Shown here piece after piece: positions 35,496 through 45,001 of a DNA stretch of 53,659 nucleotides. Under the pieces are notes generated by a model. The model saw nothing but the letters and a program-made list of their open reading frames with translations, ran no database searches and had not been told where the DNA came from. This DNA comes from an uncultured Clostridia bacterium (GTDB lineage Bacteria > Bacillota > Clostridia > TANB77 > CAG-508): positions 1 through 53,659 of the forward strand of contig CANQQQ010000006.1 of NCBI GenBank assembly GCA_947626025.1, read 5' to 3'. The stretch's first letter is position 1; each line of letters starts with the position of its first letter. A program made the position numbers and the translations under genes.

Positions 35496-36491
35496 TTAGC
35501 TATCTGTTTGTTCTTTTAAGTCATCATCTTTATCTATGCCTTCTTTATCCTCATCTTGATTATCTTCATCCTTTGTTTCTTTTTCTTCTTTTATCGTCTG
35601 CTCATCTTCTTTATTATCTTCTTCCATTTGTATTCTTATTAATTCTTTTTGCATATTTATAAAATCAGTCTTTATCATAAGTATAGCTACACAAATATAT
35701 ATATATGATATCGTGGTATACATCCATGAGAAATATTGTATTACAAATCCTGTAGTAGCATTAATTATAATGTATATTAATTCTAATAATGTAGGTAAAG
35801 TTAAAGCATATATTCCCATCTTATATGTTTCGCTAAATTTCATTTTTAATCGTAATATAATTGCAAGAATTTGTCCAATTATAGCTAAAGTAATAGCATT
35901 TAACAATATATATATATAATACTCTACGAATTCTACAACAAACATTACAACAGCAAAAAAGACATATATAGTTGGATTACTTAGATTGTTTAAAATTTCT
36001 TCCTTACTCATATTCTCAATTCCATAATCAGAATATGGAATTGTAGTAAATTGTTCATCAGTACCTGCCGTCGATACATATATAGTTATATTATCCCTCA
36101 ATAATATAAATCCATAATTATATAATTTAACTTTATCTTTATATTCTTCAATATTTGGTTGGTCACTAGTATCTACTATAATAATAGGCACAATATTTCC
36201 TTCTTCATCATATATTGAATATTCTCCATTATTATAGCTAAACATTTTGTTATTGAAATTTATATCTTCTATATTTTCATTTAAATACTCAATTCCTTCT
36301 GTAATTTTTGACTTAAATAAAACAATATAAAAAGTTGTTATTATTATCGAAAGTAGTAATACTAATATTGCTAAATATTTCATTGCTTTAGATATAGGTT
36401 CAGTTGCAAATCGTGTATAAGTATCAAAATTAACTATTGATTTATATACTCTTTCAAAAAATCCCATCTTTCTATTCGTTGTTTCTTCCAT
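35496..36491 (-). CDS. DUF1189-like multi-pass membrane protein
   Basis: A 331-residue membrane protein. N-terminal cytoplasmic MGFFERVYKSIVNFDTYTRF, a transmembrane helix (about 38-62), an extracytoplasmic domain (about 65-165), four further helices (about 172-285), and a highly acidic Glu/Asp/Lys tail of about 40 residues. The layout and FFERVYKSI-like start resemble DUF1189. Function is unknown. It lies between cysS and ftsH on the same strand, 36 bases upstream of ftsH, so co-transcription is likely. GAGG precedes the ATG. Confidence 0.7.
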   Translation of the reverse strand: MEETTNRKMGFFERVYKSIVNFDTYTRFATEPISKAMKYLAILVLLLSIIITTFYIVLFKSKITEGIEYLNENIEDINFNNKMFSYNNGEYSIYDEEGNIVPIIIVDTSDQPNIEEYKDKVKLYNYGFILLRDNITIYVSTAGTDEQFTTIPYSDYGIENMSKEEILNNLSNPTIYVFFAVVMFVVEFVEYYIYILLNAITLAIIGQILAIILRLKMKFSETYKMGIYALTLPTLLELIYIIINATTGFVIQYFSWMYTTISYIYICVAILMIKTDFINMQKELIRIQMEEDNKEDEQTIKEEKETKDEDNQDEDKEGIDKDDDLKEQTDS

Positions 36492-36521
36492 TGTTTTTCC
36501 TCAATCCTTCCAAAGATATTA

Positions 36522-37907
36522 CTATGTTTTATCTACTTCCATTCCATTCTTAGTGTCTTTTACCACATATCCTAATTCACTTATTTTGTCTCTTAATATA
36601 TCTGATTGTTTCCAATCTTTGTTTTCCCTTGCCTGTTTTCTCTTTGCAATTAAATCTTTTACTTCATCTGGTAAATCACTACTATTCTTAACATTTTCAC
36701 TAATTTTTAAACCTAAAACTTCATCAAACTTTTCTAATAATTGTGCAAGTTTTTTTGATTTAGATGGATATTTTATGACATCCCAAACAATTCCCATTGC
36801 CATTGGCATATTTAAATCATCATTTATTGCTTCCTCAAATTTAATCTTGAAATCATTTATTGTATTATCATTTATATCTTCTGTTCCTTCTTTATGCTTA
36901 TTATATCCCTCTTTTAGTCTTGTATAGGCTTTATTAGTTGCTTCAATGCTTTCAAAAGTGAAATTAATATTATTTCTATAGTGTGAAGAAAAACAAAATA
37001 ATTTAAATGCTAAAGGATTTATCCCTCTTTCAATTAAAGTTGATACTGTATATACATTTCCTAGACTCTTTGACATTTTCCCTCCATCAACTTGTAAATA
37101 ATTGCAATGCATCCAGCACTTAGCAGGCATCTTACCTGTTGCTCCCTTTGACTGTGCAATTTCATTCTCATGATGTGTAGGAATATGGTCTATCCCTCCT
37201 GTATGAATATCAAACTCATCTCCCAAATATTTTCTACTCATAGCTGAACATTCAATATGCCATCCTGGATAAGCTAATCCCCAAGGGCTTTCCCATTTCA
37301 TTATATGATTTTCTGGTGCCTTTATCCAAATAGCAAAATCCTCTGGATTTCTTTTTTCTTCATCAACTGCAACTCTTGCACCAGCGATCTGTTCATCTAC
37401 TTTTCTTGTTGATAATACAGGGTATTTATCCAATTTAGAGATATCGAAATATATTCCTCTACTTGTTTCATAAGCATATCCATTTGCCATAATCTCTTTA
37501 ACATATTGTAGCATTTCTTGAATATGTTCTGTTGCTTTACAAATTATTTCTGGTCTATCTATATTTAGAATGTCAAAATCTCTAAAAAATGCCTGTGTAT
37601 AGAATTCTGCAATTTCATAAGGATCCTTATTTTCTTTTTTTGCAGCTTTAAGCATTTTGTCTTCACCTTCGTCAGCATCTGATTCAAGATGACCAACGTC
37701 TGTAATATTCATTACATGTTTTAATTTATATCCATTATATTTTAAAACACGTCTTAAAGTATCCATAAAAATATATGTCCTAAAGTTTCCTATATGTGCA
37801 TAACTGTAAACTGTTGGACCACAAGAATATATTCTTACTTTATTTCCTTCTAATGGCTTAAATTCTTCTTTTTCTCTAGTTAAAGTATTATATATCTTTA
37901 ATGTCAT
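36522..37907 (-). CDS. cysS: Cysteinyl-tRNA synthetase
   Basis: Class I synthetase that charges tRNA-Cys. The zinc/HIGH region SCGPTVYSYAHIGNFRTYI is near residue 28; the second zinc ligands are in WHIECSAMS and HHENEIAQS; KMSKSLGN is near 265. The C-terminal anticodon domain ends with DKISELGYVVKDTKNG. The 461-residue length is typical. AAAGG precedes the ATG. No T-box is seen in the 80 bases upstream, only a hairpin that probably terminates the penicillin-binding protein gene. Confidence 0.97.
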   Translation of the reverse strand: MTLKIYNTLTREKEEFKPLEGNKVRIYSCGPTVYSYAHIGNFRTYIFMDTLRRVLKYNGYKLKHVMNITDVGHLESDADEGEDKMLKAAKKENKDPYEIAEFYTQAFFRDFDILNIDRPEIICKATEHIQEMLQYVKEIMANGYAYETSRGIYFDISKLDKYPVLSTRKVDEQIAGARVAVDEEKRNPEDFAIWIKAPENHIMKWESPWGLAYPGWHIECSAMSRKYLGDEFDIHTGGIDHIPTHHENEIAQSKGATGKMPAKCWMHCNYLQVDGGKMSKSLGNVYTVSTLIERGINPLAFKLFCFSSHYRNNINFTFESIEATNKAYTRLKEGYNKHKEGTEDINDNTINDFKIKFEEAINDDLNMPMAMGIVWDVIKYPSKSKKLAQLLEKFDEVLGLKISENVKNSSDLPDEVKDLIAKRKQARENKDWKQSDILRDKISELGYVVKDTKNGMEVDKT

Positions 37908-37938
37908 AAAATTCTTTCCTTTCTTTATGATCTATTTG

Positions 37939-37971
37939 ACACATATGGGATATTAAATATCCCATATGTGT
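37939..37971 (-). terminator. Hairpin between the PBP gene and cysS
   Basis: A near-perfect palindrome, ACACATATGGGATATT paired with AATATCCCATATGTGT, starting 18 bases past the PBP stop. On the minus strand it is followed by CAAAT, so it is a weak terminator or stability element. Confidence 0.6.
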
Positions 37972-37988
37972 TTCTATATCTTTTAACT

Positions 37989-40640
37989 TTATGTATCATT
38001 ACCTTTTGAAGTATTTTCTCCTCCTGTAGTGTTGTTTCCACTAGTCGTAGTTCCACCCTCTGATGGAGTAGTTGTATTATTTCCGCCAGATGGTTTTTGC
38101 TGTCCTTCTCCGCCTGTTGGATTTGATGGATCTTCTCCTTCAGATGGTGTTTGTGGGTTTTCCCCCTCTGATGGATTTTCTCCTTCTGAAGGTACTGTTC
38201 CTCCTGATGGTTGTTCCCCTTCTATTGGCTCTTCAGATGTTGGTGTAGTATGTGGACAAGTTTCTGTTGGTAATATAAATTCTTCATCATCTGCACTATG
38301 CCAGAATGATGTACCATCATCGTTTATTTTCTCTACAAAGAATTTAGCTACTTTATGTGGGCAATTTTCATGTGCCAATAATCCTGTTTCACTACATATC
38401 TCTATCTGATTGTGTGATGAACAAGATGATTTAGGTACTGTACCTGACACAAAGTATTCAGTGTACGCTGTTCCCATACTGGTACATAAATCACTAGCAA
38501 GTAAACCTGATTTACTGCATACTTTAGCTGTTGTTATCCCTGATGGCATTGTAAATCTAGCATTTTCCAATCCCTGATGTGCTATTTTCATAATTGATGC
38601 CCATCGACTAGCAACTGTTCCACTTCCAGGTGCTTTTCCTTCATTCTTATCATATCCAAAGTACATAGCCGCTGTATAATAAGGTGTGAATCCACAAAAC
38701 CATGTAGATGTACTTTCATTAGTTGTTCCTGTTTTTCCTGAAGTTTGATATCCTTTTAAAGCTGCTCCAGTAGCAGTTGCACCACTAGTTCCTGTTAATC
38801 CAGTACCAGTTGGTTCTGTAAGTAGTGATTGAAGTATCCACGCATTCTGTTCTGATATAACTCGATGTGTTTCTTGTTGTTTTTCTATTAATACTCTTCC
38901 TGTTGATGATTCTACCTTAGTATAAAATGTTGGCTCTATGTAAACTCCAAAATTTGCTATCGTAGAATATGCTCCTGCCATTTCAAGTGGAGTAATTCCA
39001 TTTGAAACACCACCTAATGCTAATGACAACCCTAAATCATCACTTTTTGAAATTGATTTTATACCAAATGATTGTAAATACTCTACTGATTTACTTACTG
39101 TTAATTTATCCATCATTTTAACTTCTGGAATATTTCTTGAAACCCTTAAAATATACCTTATATTCATTAGTCCAAAATATCCTTTTGTGTCATTATGTGG
39201 GGTCCATGTACCATAACTTACAGGACTATCTTCTACAACTGTTGCAGCTGTAATTAAACCTTCTTGTAGTGATGGACCGATAACTGCTAGTGGCTTTATT
39301 GCTGAACCTGGTTGACGTCCAGTTATAAGCATTCTATTAGTTCCCCATGCTGTTTTTTCTCCTAAACCTCCTGAACCTGCAACTACATATCCTGTAGAGT
39401 GATCCATTATTACCATTCCAGATTGAATTTGTTCTTTTTCTTTTATTTTCTTTCCATTTTCGTCTTTTCTAGTTACTGTTGTTGTTGAAATCCAATTTTT
39501 ATTTTGATAAGCTTCTTCTACTGTTTTTTGTAAATCTGTATCTTGAGTCGTATAAATTGTATATGCTCCACCATATAAGTGAAGTTTTGCTTCATCTTCT
39601 GACCAATTATACTTTTGCATTAATTCTTTTATTATCTGCGTTATTGCTGCTTCAGTATGATATGAGTGATTTGAATTACCAGATGTAGTTCCTTGCTCAA
39701 ATTTTATTCCAGCTTCTATTTGGTCTAATGCAGATTTATAATCTTCATCACTTAAACGTCCTAACTCGTTCATCTTGTAGCATACATCTGTTACTCTTTT
39801 ATTAATTCTTGCTGTCTTTGCTTCGTCAACTCCATAAGCATTATCTCCAAAGGGATTATATGTACTAGGTGCATTTGTAATTCCAGCTAGATATGCAGCC
39901 TCAACAACTGTAAGTTCGCTTGCAGATTTATTAAAGTACTTTCTTGATGCCATTTCTACACCATATACATCTCCACCTAGAGGAATTAAATTTAAATATA
40001 ATTCTATAATTTGATCTTTTGACCAGATTTTTTCTAATTGATAAGCTCTTGCCATTTCTTTAATTTTTCTTAGTGCGCCACCCATTCCTTCGCTGTCCTT
40101 CTCTCCAGTCAAATTTTTAACACATTGTTGAGTTATGGTACTTCCACCGTATGATGAATTACCACTATGTGTAATGAAGTTTAAAGTTGCCCCCAAAGTT
40201 CTTTTTAAATCGACTCCTTTATGTGTTTCAAATCTTTCGTCCTCTATTGATATAAATGCTTGTTCTATGTATTTAGACATTTCATCTTTACTAATGACTA
40301 TTCTATTTTCGTCACCATTTAGTGTTCCTATAACATTACCATCCATATCTAAAATAGTAGAATTAGCAAATTCTATCTCTAAATCTTCTTCAGATAAAGA
40401 CCATTCTCCTTTAATTAATCCAAAAATTACTCCAAATAATACTCCTGCTCCAACTACGCCAATTATTAGAAGTATTAGAAATATTCTCAATAATATTTTT
40501 TTTATTTTAGAACTATTTTTTTTATTTTTTTCGCTTTTTTCATTTTTCTTTGCCTTATTTGTCATATTTTTATTAGTTATTTTATTATCTGTTGCTTTCT
40601 TATTTGATGTCTTTTTATTTTTTGTTTCTTTATCACTCAT
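37989..40640 (-). CDS. pbpA: Class A penicillin-binding protein (PBP1-type)
   Basis: Bifunctional peptidoglycan synthase. A Lys-rich cytoplasmic tail (about 1-48) is followed by one transmembrane helix (about 49-72). The GT51 glycosyltransferase domain has FISIEDERFETHKGVD, GGSTITQQCVKNL and IELYLNLIPLGG. The transpeptidase domain has the Ser-x-x-Lys in GSAIKPLAV (near 465), the SxN-like box, and TSGKTGTTN near 650. The last 75 residues are a Gly/Pro/Ser/Glu/Thr low-complexity tail with a small SEGENP repeat, likely in the wall. The 883-residue length is long because of this tail. It has its own promoter. The precise paralogue name is not certain. Confidence 0.92.
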   Translation of the reverse strand: MSDKETKNKKTSNKKATDNKITNKNMTNKAKKNEKSEKNKKNSSKIKKILLRIFLILLIIGVVGAGVLFGVIFGLIKGEWSLSEEDLEIEFANSTILDMDGNVIGTLNGDENRIVISKDEMSKYIEQAFISIEDERFETHKGVDLKRTLGATLNFITHSGNSSYGGSTITQQCVKNLTGEKDSEGMGGALRKIKEMARAYQLEKIWSKDQIIELYLNLIPLGGDVYGVEMASRKYFNKSASELTVVEAAYLAGITNAPSTYNPFGDNAYGVDEAKTARINKRVTDVCYKMNELGRLSDEDYKSALDQIEAGIKFEQGTTSGNSNHSYHTEAAITQIIKELMQKYNWSEDEAKLHLYGGAYTIYTTQDTDLQKTVEEAYQNKNWISTTTVTRKDENGKKIKEKEQIQSGMVIMDHSTGYVVAGSGGLGEKTAWGTNRMLITGRQPGSAIKPLAVIGPSLQEGLITAATVVEDSPVSYGTWTPHNDTKGYFGLMNIRYILRVSRNIPEVKMMDKLTVSKSVEYLQSFGIKSISKSDDLGLSLALGGVSNGITPLEMAGAYSTIANFGVYIEPTFYTKVESSTGRVLIEKQQETHRVISEQNAWILQSLLTEPTGTGLTGTSGATATGAALKGYQTSGKTGTTNESTSTWFCGFTPYYTAAMYFGYDKNEGKAPGSGTVASRWASIMKIAHQGLENARFTMPSGITTAKVCSKSGLLASDLCTSMGTAYTEYFVSGTVPKSSCSSHNQIEICSETGLLAHENCPHKVAKFFVEKINDDGTSFWHSADDEEFILPTETCPHTTPTSEEPIEGEQPSGGTVPSEGENPSEGENPQTPSEGEDPSNPTGGEGQQKPSGGNNTTTPSEGGTTTSGNNTTGGENTSKGNDT

Positions 40641-40661
40641 AATTTATTTCTTCCTTTCTAA

Positions 40662-40679
40662 GGTACTTAAAATAGTACC
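40662..40679. repeat. Inverted repeat in the PBP gene leader
   Basis: GGTACT-TAAAAT-AGTACC, a perfect 6-bp palindrome with 6-base spacer directly after the predicted -10 of the PBP promoter. Position suits an operator over the transcription start; the regulator is unknown. Confidence 0.6.
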
Positions 40680-40707
40680 TATATAATAAGGTATAAAATA
40701 TTGTCAA
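40680..40707 (-). promoter_or_regulatory. Sigma-A promoter for the PBP gene
   Basis: Minus-strand TTGACA (40707-40702), 16-base spacer, TATATA (40685-40680), 40 bases before the ATG. Confidence 0.6.
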
Positions 40708-40723
40708 AATTTTAATTTTTCTT

Positions 40724-40749
40724 ACAATATTAGAGGCATCTAATATTGT
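40724..40749 (+). terminator. Plus-oriented terminator-like hairpin
   Basis: Perfect 11-bp stem (ACAATATTAGA / TCTAATATTGT) with a GGCA tetraloop, followed on the plus strand by TTTTTATT. No plus-strand gene precedes it; it lies between the PBP promoter and the helicase terminator. Confidence 0.6.
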
Positions 40750-40768
40750 TTTTATTATTATATTACAA

Positions 40769-40792
40769 AAAAAGCAAAAGATAAAGCTTTTT
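40769..40792 (-). terminator. Terminator of the SNF2 helicase gene
   Basis: Stem AAAAAGC / GCTTTTT with a 10-base loop, followed on the minus strand by a run of T (GCTTTTTTTG), 22 bases past the stop at 40815. Confidence 0.75.
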
Positions 40793-40814
40793 ATAAAATA
40801 TTTCTCTTTTTTAT

Positions 40815-43800
40815 TTATTTAAATAAATCCATTATTTCATCTTCTGTTAATTTGCTAATAAATGTTGTATTAGTATCTAGTACATTGTCTATTAAAGCTT
40901 CTTTCTTTTGTTGTAAATCATCTATTTTTTCTTCGATAGAATTTTTAGTTATTAGTTTATAAACCTGTACATTTTTTCTTTGTCCAATTCTATATGCTCT
41001 ATCTGTTGCTTGATTTTCCACTGATAAATTCCACCAAGGATCATAATGAATTACAATATCCGCCCCTATTAAATTAAGACCTGTTCCACCAGCTTTTAAT
41101 GATATCAAAAATACCTTTATATCATTGTTTTTGTTAAACTCATCTACCATATCTACTCTTTGATCAGTTTTTGTTTGACCTGTTAGTTTAAAATATTGTA
41201 TGTTTTCTTTTTCAAGTTCTCTTTCTATTATTTTAAACATTTCTGTATATGTAGAAAATAGTAAAATTTTATGTCCTCCAGAAATTGCTTCTTTTATCAA
41301 CTCAATACATTGATTTAATTTGCTACTTTCGCCATCATAATTTTCTAAAAATAAACTTGGGTGACAGCAAATTTGTCTTAGTCTTGTAAGTAAAGCTAAA
41401 ATTTGAATTTTAGATTTACTAATACCATTTAAACCAACAACTTTTGCTACTTCTTTTTTAGTTTGTGCCAAATATGTTAGATATACTTTTCGTTGATCTT
41501 CGCTCATCTCGTTTTTTACTACACTAACTGTTTTTTCAGGAAGTTCTGTTAACACTTGTTTTTTTGTTCTTCGTAAAATAAATGGTTCTATCATAGTTTT
41601 TAGTCTATTCATTTGCCTTTCGTCATGGTCTTTTACTATTTTAGTCTCATAATCTCTTTTAAATTTATTATAACTAAATAAATAACCTGGCATTATATAA
41701 TCAAAAATTGACCAAAGCTCTGCCAATGAATTTTCAACAGGAGTTCCAGTTAATGCAAATCTTGTTTCTGCTGGTATTTCTTTTAAAGTTCTAGCATTCT
41801 GTGTATTACTGTTCTTTATGTACTGTGCTTCATCAGCTATTTGATATCTAAATTTGATATTATTTTCTAAATATATGTCCAAATCTCTTTTAAGTAAATC
41901 ATATGAAGTTATTACTAAATCATAATTTTTTGAACTCTTGATTTGATTTTTTCTTTCCTCCAAATTCCCGCTTATAACCAAAGTTTTTATTCCTACTCCA
42001 AATTTTTCTACTTCGTTCTTCCAGTTCAAGCTTAAAGAGCTTGGGCATATTACTAGTGATGGCTTATGAATTTTTGCATTATTCTTCTCATCTTGCAATA
42101 TTGTAATTATTTGCAATGTTTTTCCTAATCCCATATCATCTGCTAAAATGCCACCAAACTTATATTTATCCAATACTTTTAACCATCTATATCCAGTCTG
42201 TTGGTATCCTCTTAATACATGTACTTGCTCTGTTGGAATTTTAATATTTTCCAATTTTTCACTCTCATTTACAATCTTTTCAAAAGATTCATCCTCTGTC
42301 ACTTGTGTATCTGTAAGTTTTCCTAAAAGCTTATTTAGATATAAACTTCTATTTATAGGTAATTTAATAGTTCCAAGAGCGATTGAATTTAATTCTATAT
42401 TCATTCCTTCTGTTAAGTTATTTAAAAATTCTATATCTTGATTATTTTCTAAGCTCAAAAAATTTCCGTTTTTTAGTCTATAATATTTTTTCTTCATTTT
42501 GTATTTATTTAAAATTTCTTTTAGTTCTTGTTTGTCAAATTCCATACTTGATAAATCTATATTTAATAAGTCGTTTTGTATCTTAACGCCTACAGAAACT
42601 ATCTTTGGTTGTTTAATCTCATTTTTCTTAAAAGCATCTGTAACAAGTACTTCGAATTTTTCCATATATTCACTTAATGAATTAACAAGAAAATTGTATA
42701 TTCTTTCATCATCATGCATTATAAAAGCTTTGTCTTCTTTAAAATCGTAAAAACCATCCTGTTTAATTCTTCTTAATACTTCATACTCTTCATAAAAATC
42801 TCTAGGGATATTAGGAATGTTCTCATTATCTAATGGATTGAACTCTATTGCTCCATAGCAAAATTTTAGATTTAATACTATGTCGTCTTGTGAATCCATA
42901 TCTAACAAAATTTTTACTCCTAGTTTTTTAGGAATATATAATTGTTTTTCTTCCTCAGGTATCTCATCTATATCAACTATTTCTTTTACTTTTGGCAATA
43001 CCTTATTAATAAATTCTAATAAATATCTCTTATCAAATTTATATTCTTCTACTTCTGATTTATTATATAATTCTATCATCTTAATCAGGTTGGAATTTCT
43101 ATGTCTATCTAACTTATATATTAGATTGTCTTTTAATATATAAATATATTTTATTCCCCTTACTATTAGCAATTTATTAAAATTCGCAGATAATGTATAT
43201 TTATCTTCTGCCTGTTTTTCAATCTTAAATTTTAAATCTGGTTTCTTATTAGTTAATTTAAAATTTAAATTTTCCTTATTATACTCGATTATATATGTTT
43301 CATCATCATTAAATATTCTAAAGAAATCATCAGCTGCACTTCCAACCAATTCAATTTCACCTTTGGAGATTTGACCTTTTGAATAATAATATCTGCTTTC
43401 CTTTAATATGTTATTTGCATATTGTATCGTCTCAGCATATTTTAATATAAAGTCTAAAAACGGTTTAGCCTTAGGTGAAAATGCCTCTTCGCAATGAATA
43501 AAGCTTAGTTTACTGCCATAATATATACTATCCCTGTTCATATAAGCATTGTAAAATCTAGTTAAATCTTTTATTTTATATAATTGTTTTTCTCCTATTT
43601 TAAAATCTAACACTAATCCCAAAGGATACCCATCATATTTTAATTCAGGAATTATTTTTATAGTCTTACTAGGTATATAATCTATTTCACTATTATCAAT
43701 TGAAATAGTTCCTTCATCGCTTTCTAAATTATTTAAAAAGTTACGAAATCTTTCCTGTTCGTCTTCTATCTTTTTCTTCTCTATAACCTCTATTGCCTGT

Positions 43801-44120
43801 TTTTCATATCTTTCATCTCTGCAAAACTTTAAAATGCAGGCAATTGTATGAGGGCATATATGAGAAGAATAATAATTGCATTGACAATGATATGTATCTA
43901 TATTAGCATTGGAAATATCTATACTAAAATTGACATTTACTTGCCTTGAGAATTTTCCTTCGGTAACTTTGGCATAAACATATATATATTCATAGTTCCA
44001 ACCTAATTGAAATTTTTCTATTACTACACTACCATTTTTCAATATATCATTTGCTTGTATAATATTTTCTTTACCTGCCATTTTTAAAAAATGTTGTAAA
44101 TTTACCTCACTTATTAACAT
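40815..44120 (-). CDS. SNF2-family helicase with SWIM zinc finger
   Basis: A 1101-residue SNF2/SWI2-type ATPase. An N-terminal SWIM zinc finger (YHCQCNYYSSHICPHTIACI, CxC...CxH) precedes a long bacterial SNF2-associated region (about 100-600). The ATPase core starts near 650 with ILADDMGLGKTLQIITIL, the helicase II motif is IADEAQYIKNSN, and TGTPVENSLAELWSIFDYI follows. The second lobe has LISLKAGGTGLNLIGAD and YRIGQRKNVQVYKLI. It probably remodels or translocates on DNA-bound complexes; in Bacillus the relative is YwqA. It is transcribed after rdgB. GGGAAAG precedes the ATG at 44120. Confidence 0.93.
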   Translation of the reverse strand: MLISEVNLQHFLKMAGKENIIQANDILKNGSVVIEKFQLGWNYEYIYVYAKVTEGKFSRQVNVNFSIDISNANIDTYHCQCNYYSSHICPHTIACILKFCRDERYEKQAIEVIEKKKIEDEQERFRNFLNNLESDEGTISIDNSEIDYIPSKTIKIIPELKYDGYPLGLVLDFKIGEKQLYKIKDLTRFYNAYMNRDSIYYGSKLSFIHCEEAFSPKAKPFLDFILKYAETIQYANNILKESRYYYSKGQISKGEIELVGSAADDFFRIFNDDETYIIEYNKENLNFKLTNKKPDLKFKIEKQAEDKYTLSANFNKLLIVRGIKYIYILKDNLIYKLDRHRNSNLIKMIELYNKSEVEEYKFDKRYLLEFINKVLPKVKEIVDIDEIPEEEKQLYIPKKLGVKILLDMDSQDDIVLNLKFCYGAIEFNPLDNENIPNIPRDFYEEYEVLRRIKQDGFYDFKEDKAFIMHDDERIYNFLVNSLSEYMEKFEVLVTDAFKKNEIKQPKIVSVGVKIQNDLLNIDLSSMEFDKQELKEILNKYKMKKKYYRLKNGNFLSLENNQDIEFLNNLTEGMNIELNSIALGTIKLPINRSLYLNKLLGKLTDTQVTEDESFEKIVNESEKLENIKIPTEQVHVLRGYQQTGYRWLKVLDKYKFGGILADDMGLGKTLQIITILQDEKNNAKIHKPSLVICPSSLSLNWKNEVEKFGVGIKTLVISGNLEERKNQIKSSKNYDLVITSYDLLKRDLDIYLENNIKFRYQIADEAQYIKNSNTQNARTLKEIPAETRFALTGTPVENSLAELWSIFDYIMPGYLFSYNKFKRDYETKIVKDHDERQMNRLKTMIEPFILRRTKKQVLTELPEKTVSVVKNEMSEDQRKVYLTYLAQTKKEVAKVVGLNGISKSKIQILALLTRLRQICCHPSLFLENYDGESSKLNQCIELIKEAISGGHKILLFSTYTEMFKIIERELEKENIQYFKLTGQTKTDQRVDMVDEFNKNNDIKVFLISLKAGGTGLNLIGADIVIHYDPWWNLSVENQATDRAYRIGQRKNVQVYKLITKNSIEEKIDDLQQKKEALIDNVLDTNTTFISKLTEDEIMDLFK

Positions 44121-44159
44121 TCAGTACTTTCCCTTCTTCTATTATATATAAATATGAAT

Positions 44160-44774
44160 TTAATTTTCTTCATATAATCCTAATTTGCACATTAATTCTA
44201 ACCAAGCTTTATCTCTATGAGTTAATCCTAATTCTTCTTCTGTTAAATCATTTATAACTCTATCTAATCCATCAGGTTGTAAAACAGGTCCATATGTCAA
44301 TTTTCCCATTGTTCCAGGTGTTCTTACAATTTTTCCTCTTGTTTCTCCTCTGCAAGCGACAACTTCCCCATTCTGTAAAATCGCTGTTAATACACAAGCA
44401 AATGTTGCACCTCTTTTTTCATCTGGCACATCTTTTAGTTCTTTTAATAATTTATTTATACATTCTATCTGTGGTGCATGATCTCCAGCATATCTAGCAC
44501 TATGCACTCCTGGTCTTCCGCCCAATGCATCAACAAAAAGTCCTGCATCATCTGTAATTATAATCTCATTTATATTATTCTTATTACAGAATTCTTTAAT
44601 AGCTTTTGCTTTAATTAAAGAATTCTCTTCTAGTGACTCCCCATCCTCTTTAATATTTTCATTAAAACCTATATCTTTTAAAGATATAAATTCCATATTT
44701 ATATTTTTATACTCTAAAAAATTTTTTACTTGATCAATTTTTCCTTGATTTGTTGTTCCAAATATAACTTTCAT
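44160..44774 (-). CDS. rdgB: XTP/dITP pyrophosphatase (RdgB/HAM1)
   Basis: House-cleaning nucleotide pyrophosphatase that hydrolyses non-canonical purine triphosphates (dITP, XTP). It has the substrate loop FGTTNQGKIDQVKNFL, FNENIKEDGESLEENSLIKA, and the catalytic ITDDAGLFVDALGGRPGV, with SARYAG after. The C-terminal LTHRDKA is conserved. The 204-residue length is normal. AAAGGAAA precedes the ATG. It lies upstream of the SNF2 gene with a 39-base gap. Confidence 0.95.
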   Translation of the reverse strand: MKVIFGTTNQGKIDQVKNFLEYKNINMEFISLKDIGFNENIKEDGESLEENSLIKAKAIKEFCNKNNINEIIITDDAGLFVDALGGRPGVHSARYAGDHAPQIECINKLLKELKDVPDEKRGATFACVLTAILQNGEVVACRGETRGKIVRTPGTMGKLTYGPVLQPDGLDRVINDLTEEELGLTHRDKAWLELMCKLGLYEEN

Positions 44775-44844
44775 TTTATTTCCTTTCTATGTTTTATTAA
44801 GTAATTATTATATCATAAAGCACTATATCTTTCAATGTTTTATT

Positions 44845-44876
44845 AGAAGAAAAGTGGCTATGCCACATTTTCTTCT
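44845..44876. repeat. Hairpin A of the paired structured intergenic element
   Basis: Outer stem AGAAGAAAA / TTTTCTTCT and inner GTGGC / GCCAC with a TAT loop and one bulge. It abuts a 48-bp core (44873-44920) that is shared with 47419-47466. It lies 70 bases upstream of rdgB. Confidence 0.7.
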
Positions 44877-44920
44877 TGCCGATTTGATTTTGCAAATAAA
44901 AGTGAAAAAATCCCAAAGAC
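44873..44920. repeat. Core of intergenic repeat, copy A
   Basis: Ungapped alignment with 47419-47466 keeps blocks TTCT.G.CGATTT.A and TGCAAATAAAA, then AAATC.CA. Other positions vary. On the minus strand the core comes before the hairpin. Confidence 0.65.
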
Positions 44921-44940
44921 ATAATGATTTTCGTATTTTT

Positions 44941-44965
44941 ATCTAATAGGACTTTCCTATTAGAT
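44941..44965. repeat. Perfect palindromic hairpin beside a terminator
   Basis: ATCTAATAGG-ACTTT-CCTATTAGAT, a 10-bp perfect stem with a 5-base loop. On the minus strand it directly follows the terminator at 44975-44990. Confidence 0.8.
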
Positions 44966-44974
44966 AAAAAAATT

Positions 44975-44990
44975 CCCCCCAATAGGGGGG
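44975..44990 (-). terminator. GC-clamp terminator of the 99-residue orphan gene
   Basis: Stem CCCCCC / GGGGGG with a 4-base loop, followed on the minus strand by AATTTTTTTATC. It lies 12 bases past the stop at 45002. Confidence 0.9.
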
Positions 44991-45001
44991 TTTTGAGGTA
45001 C

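Noticed and set aside
38029-38409. Plus-strand frame opposite the PBP tail
   Set aside because: It is the antisense of a Gly/Pro/Ser-rich tail, so the open frame arises from composition. It has no ribosome binding site.
44797-44982. Minus-strand frame of 61 codons between rdgB and the 99-residue gene
   Set aside because: It runs through the structured hairpins, has no ribosome binding site and an odd composition. It is more likely intergenic RNA/DNA structure than a gene.
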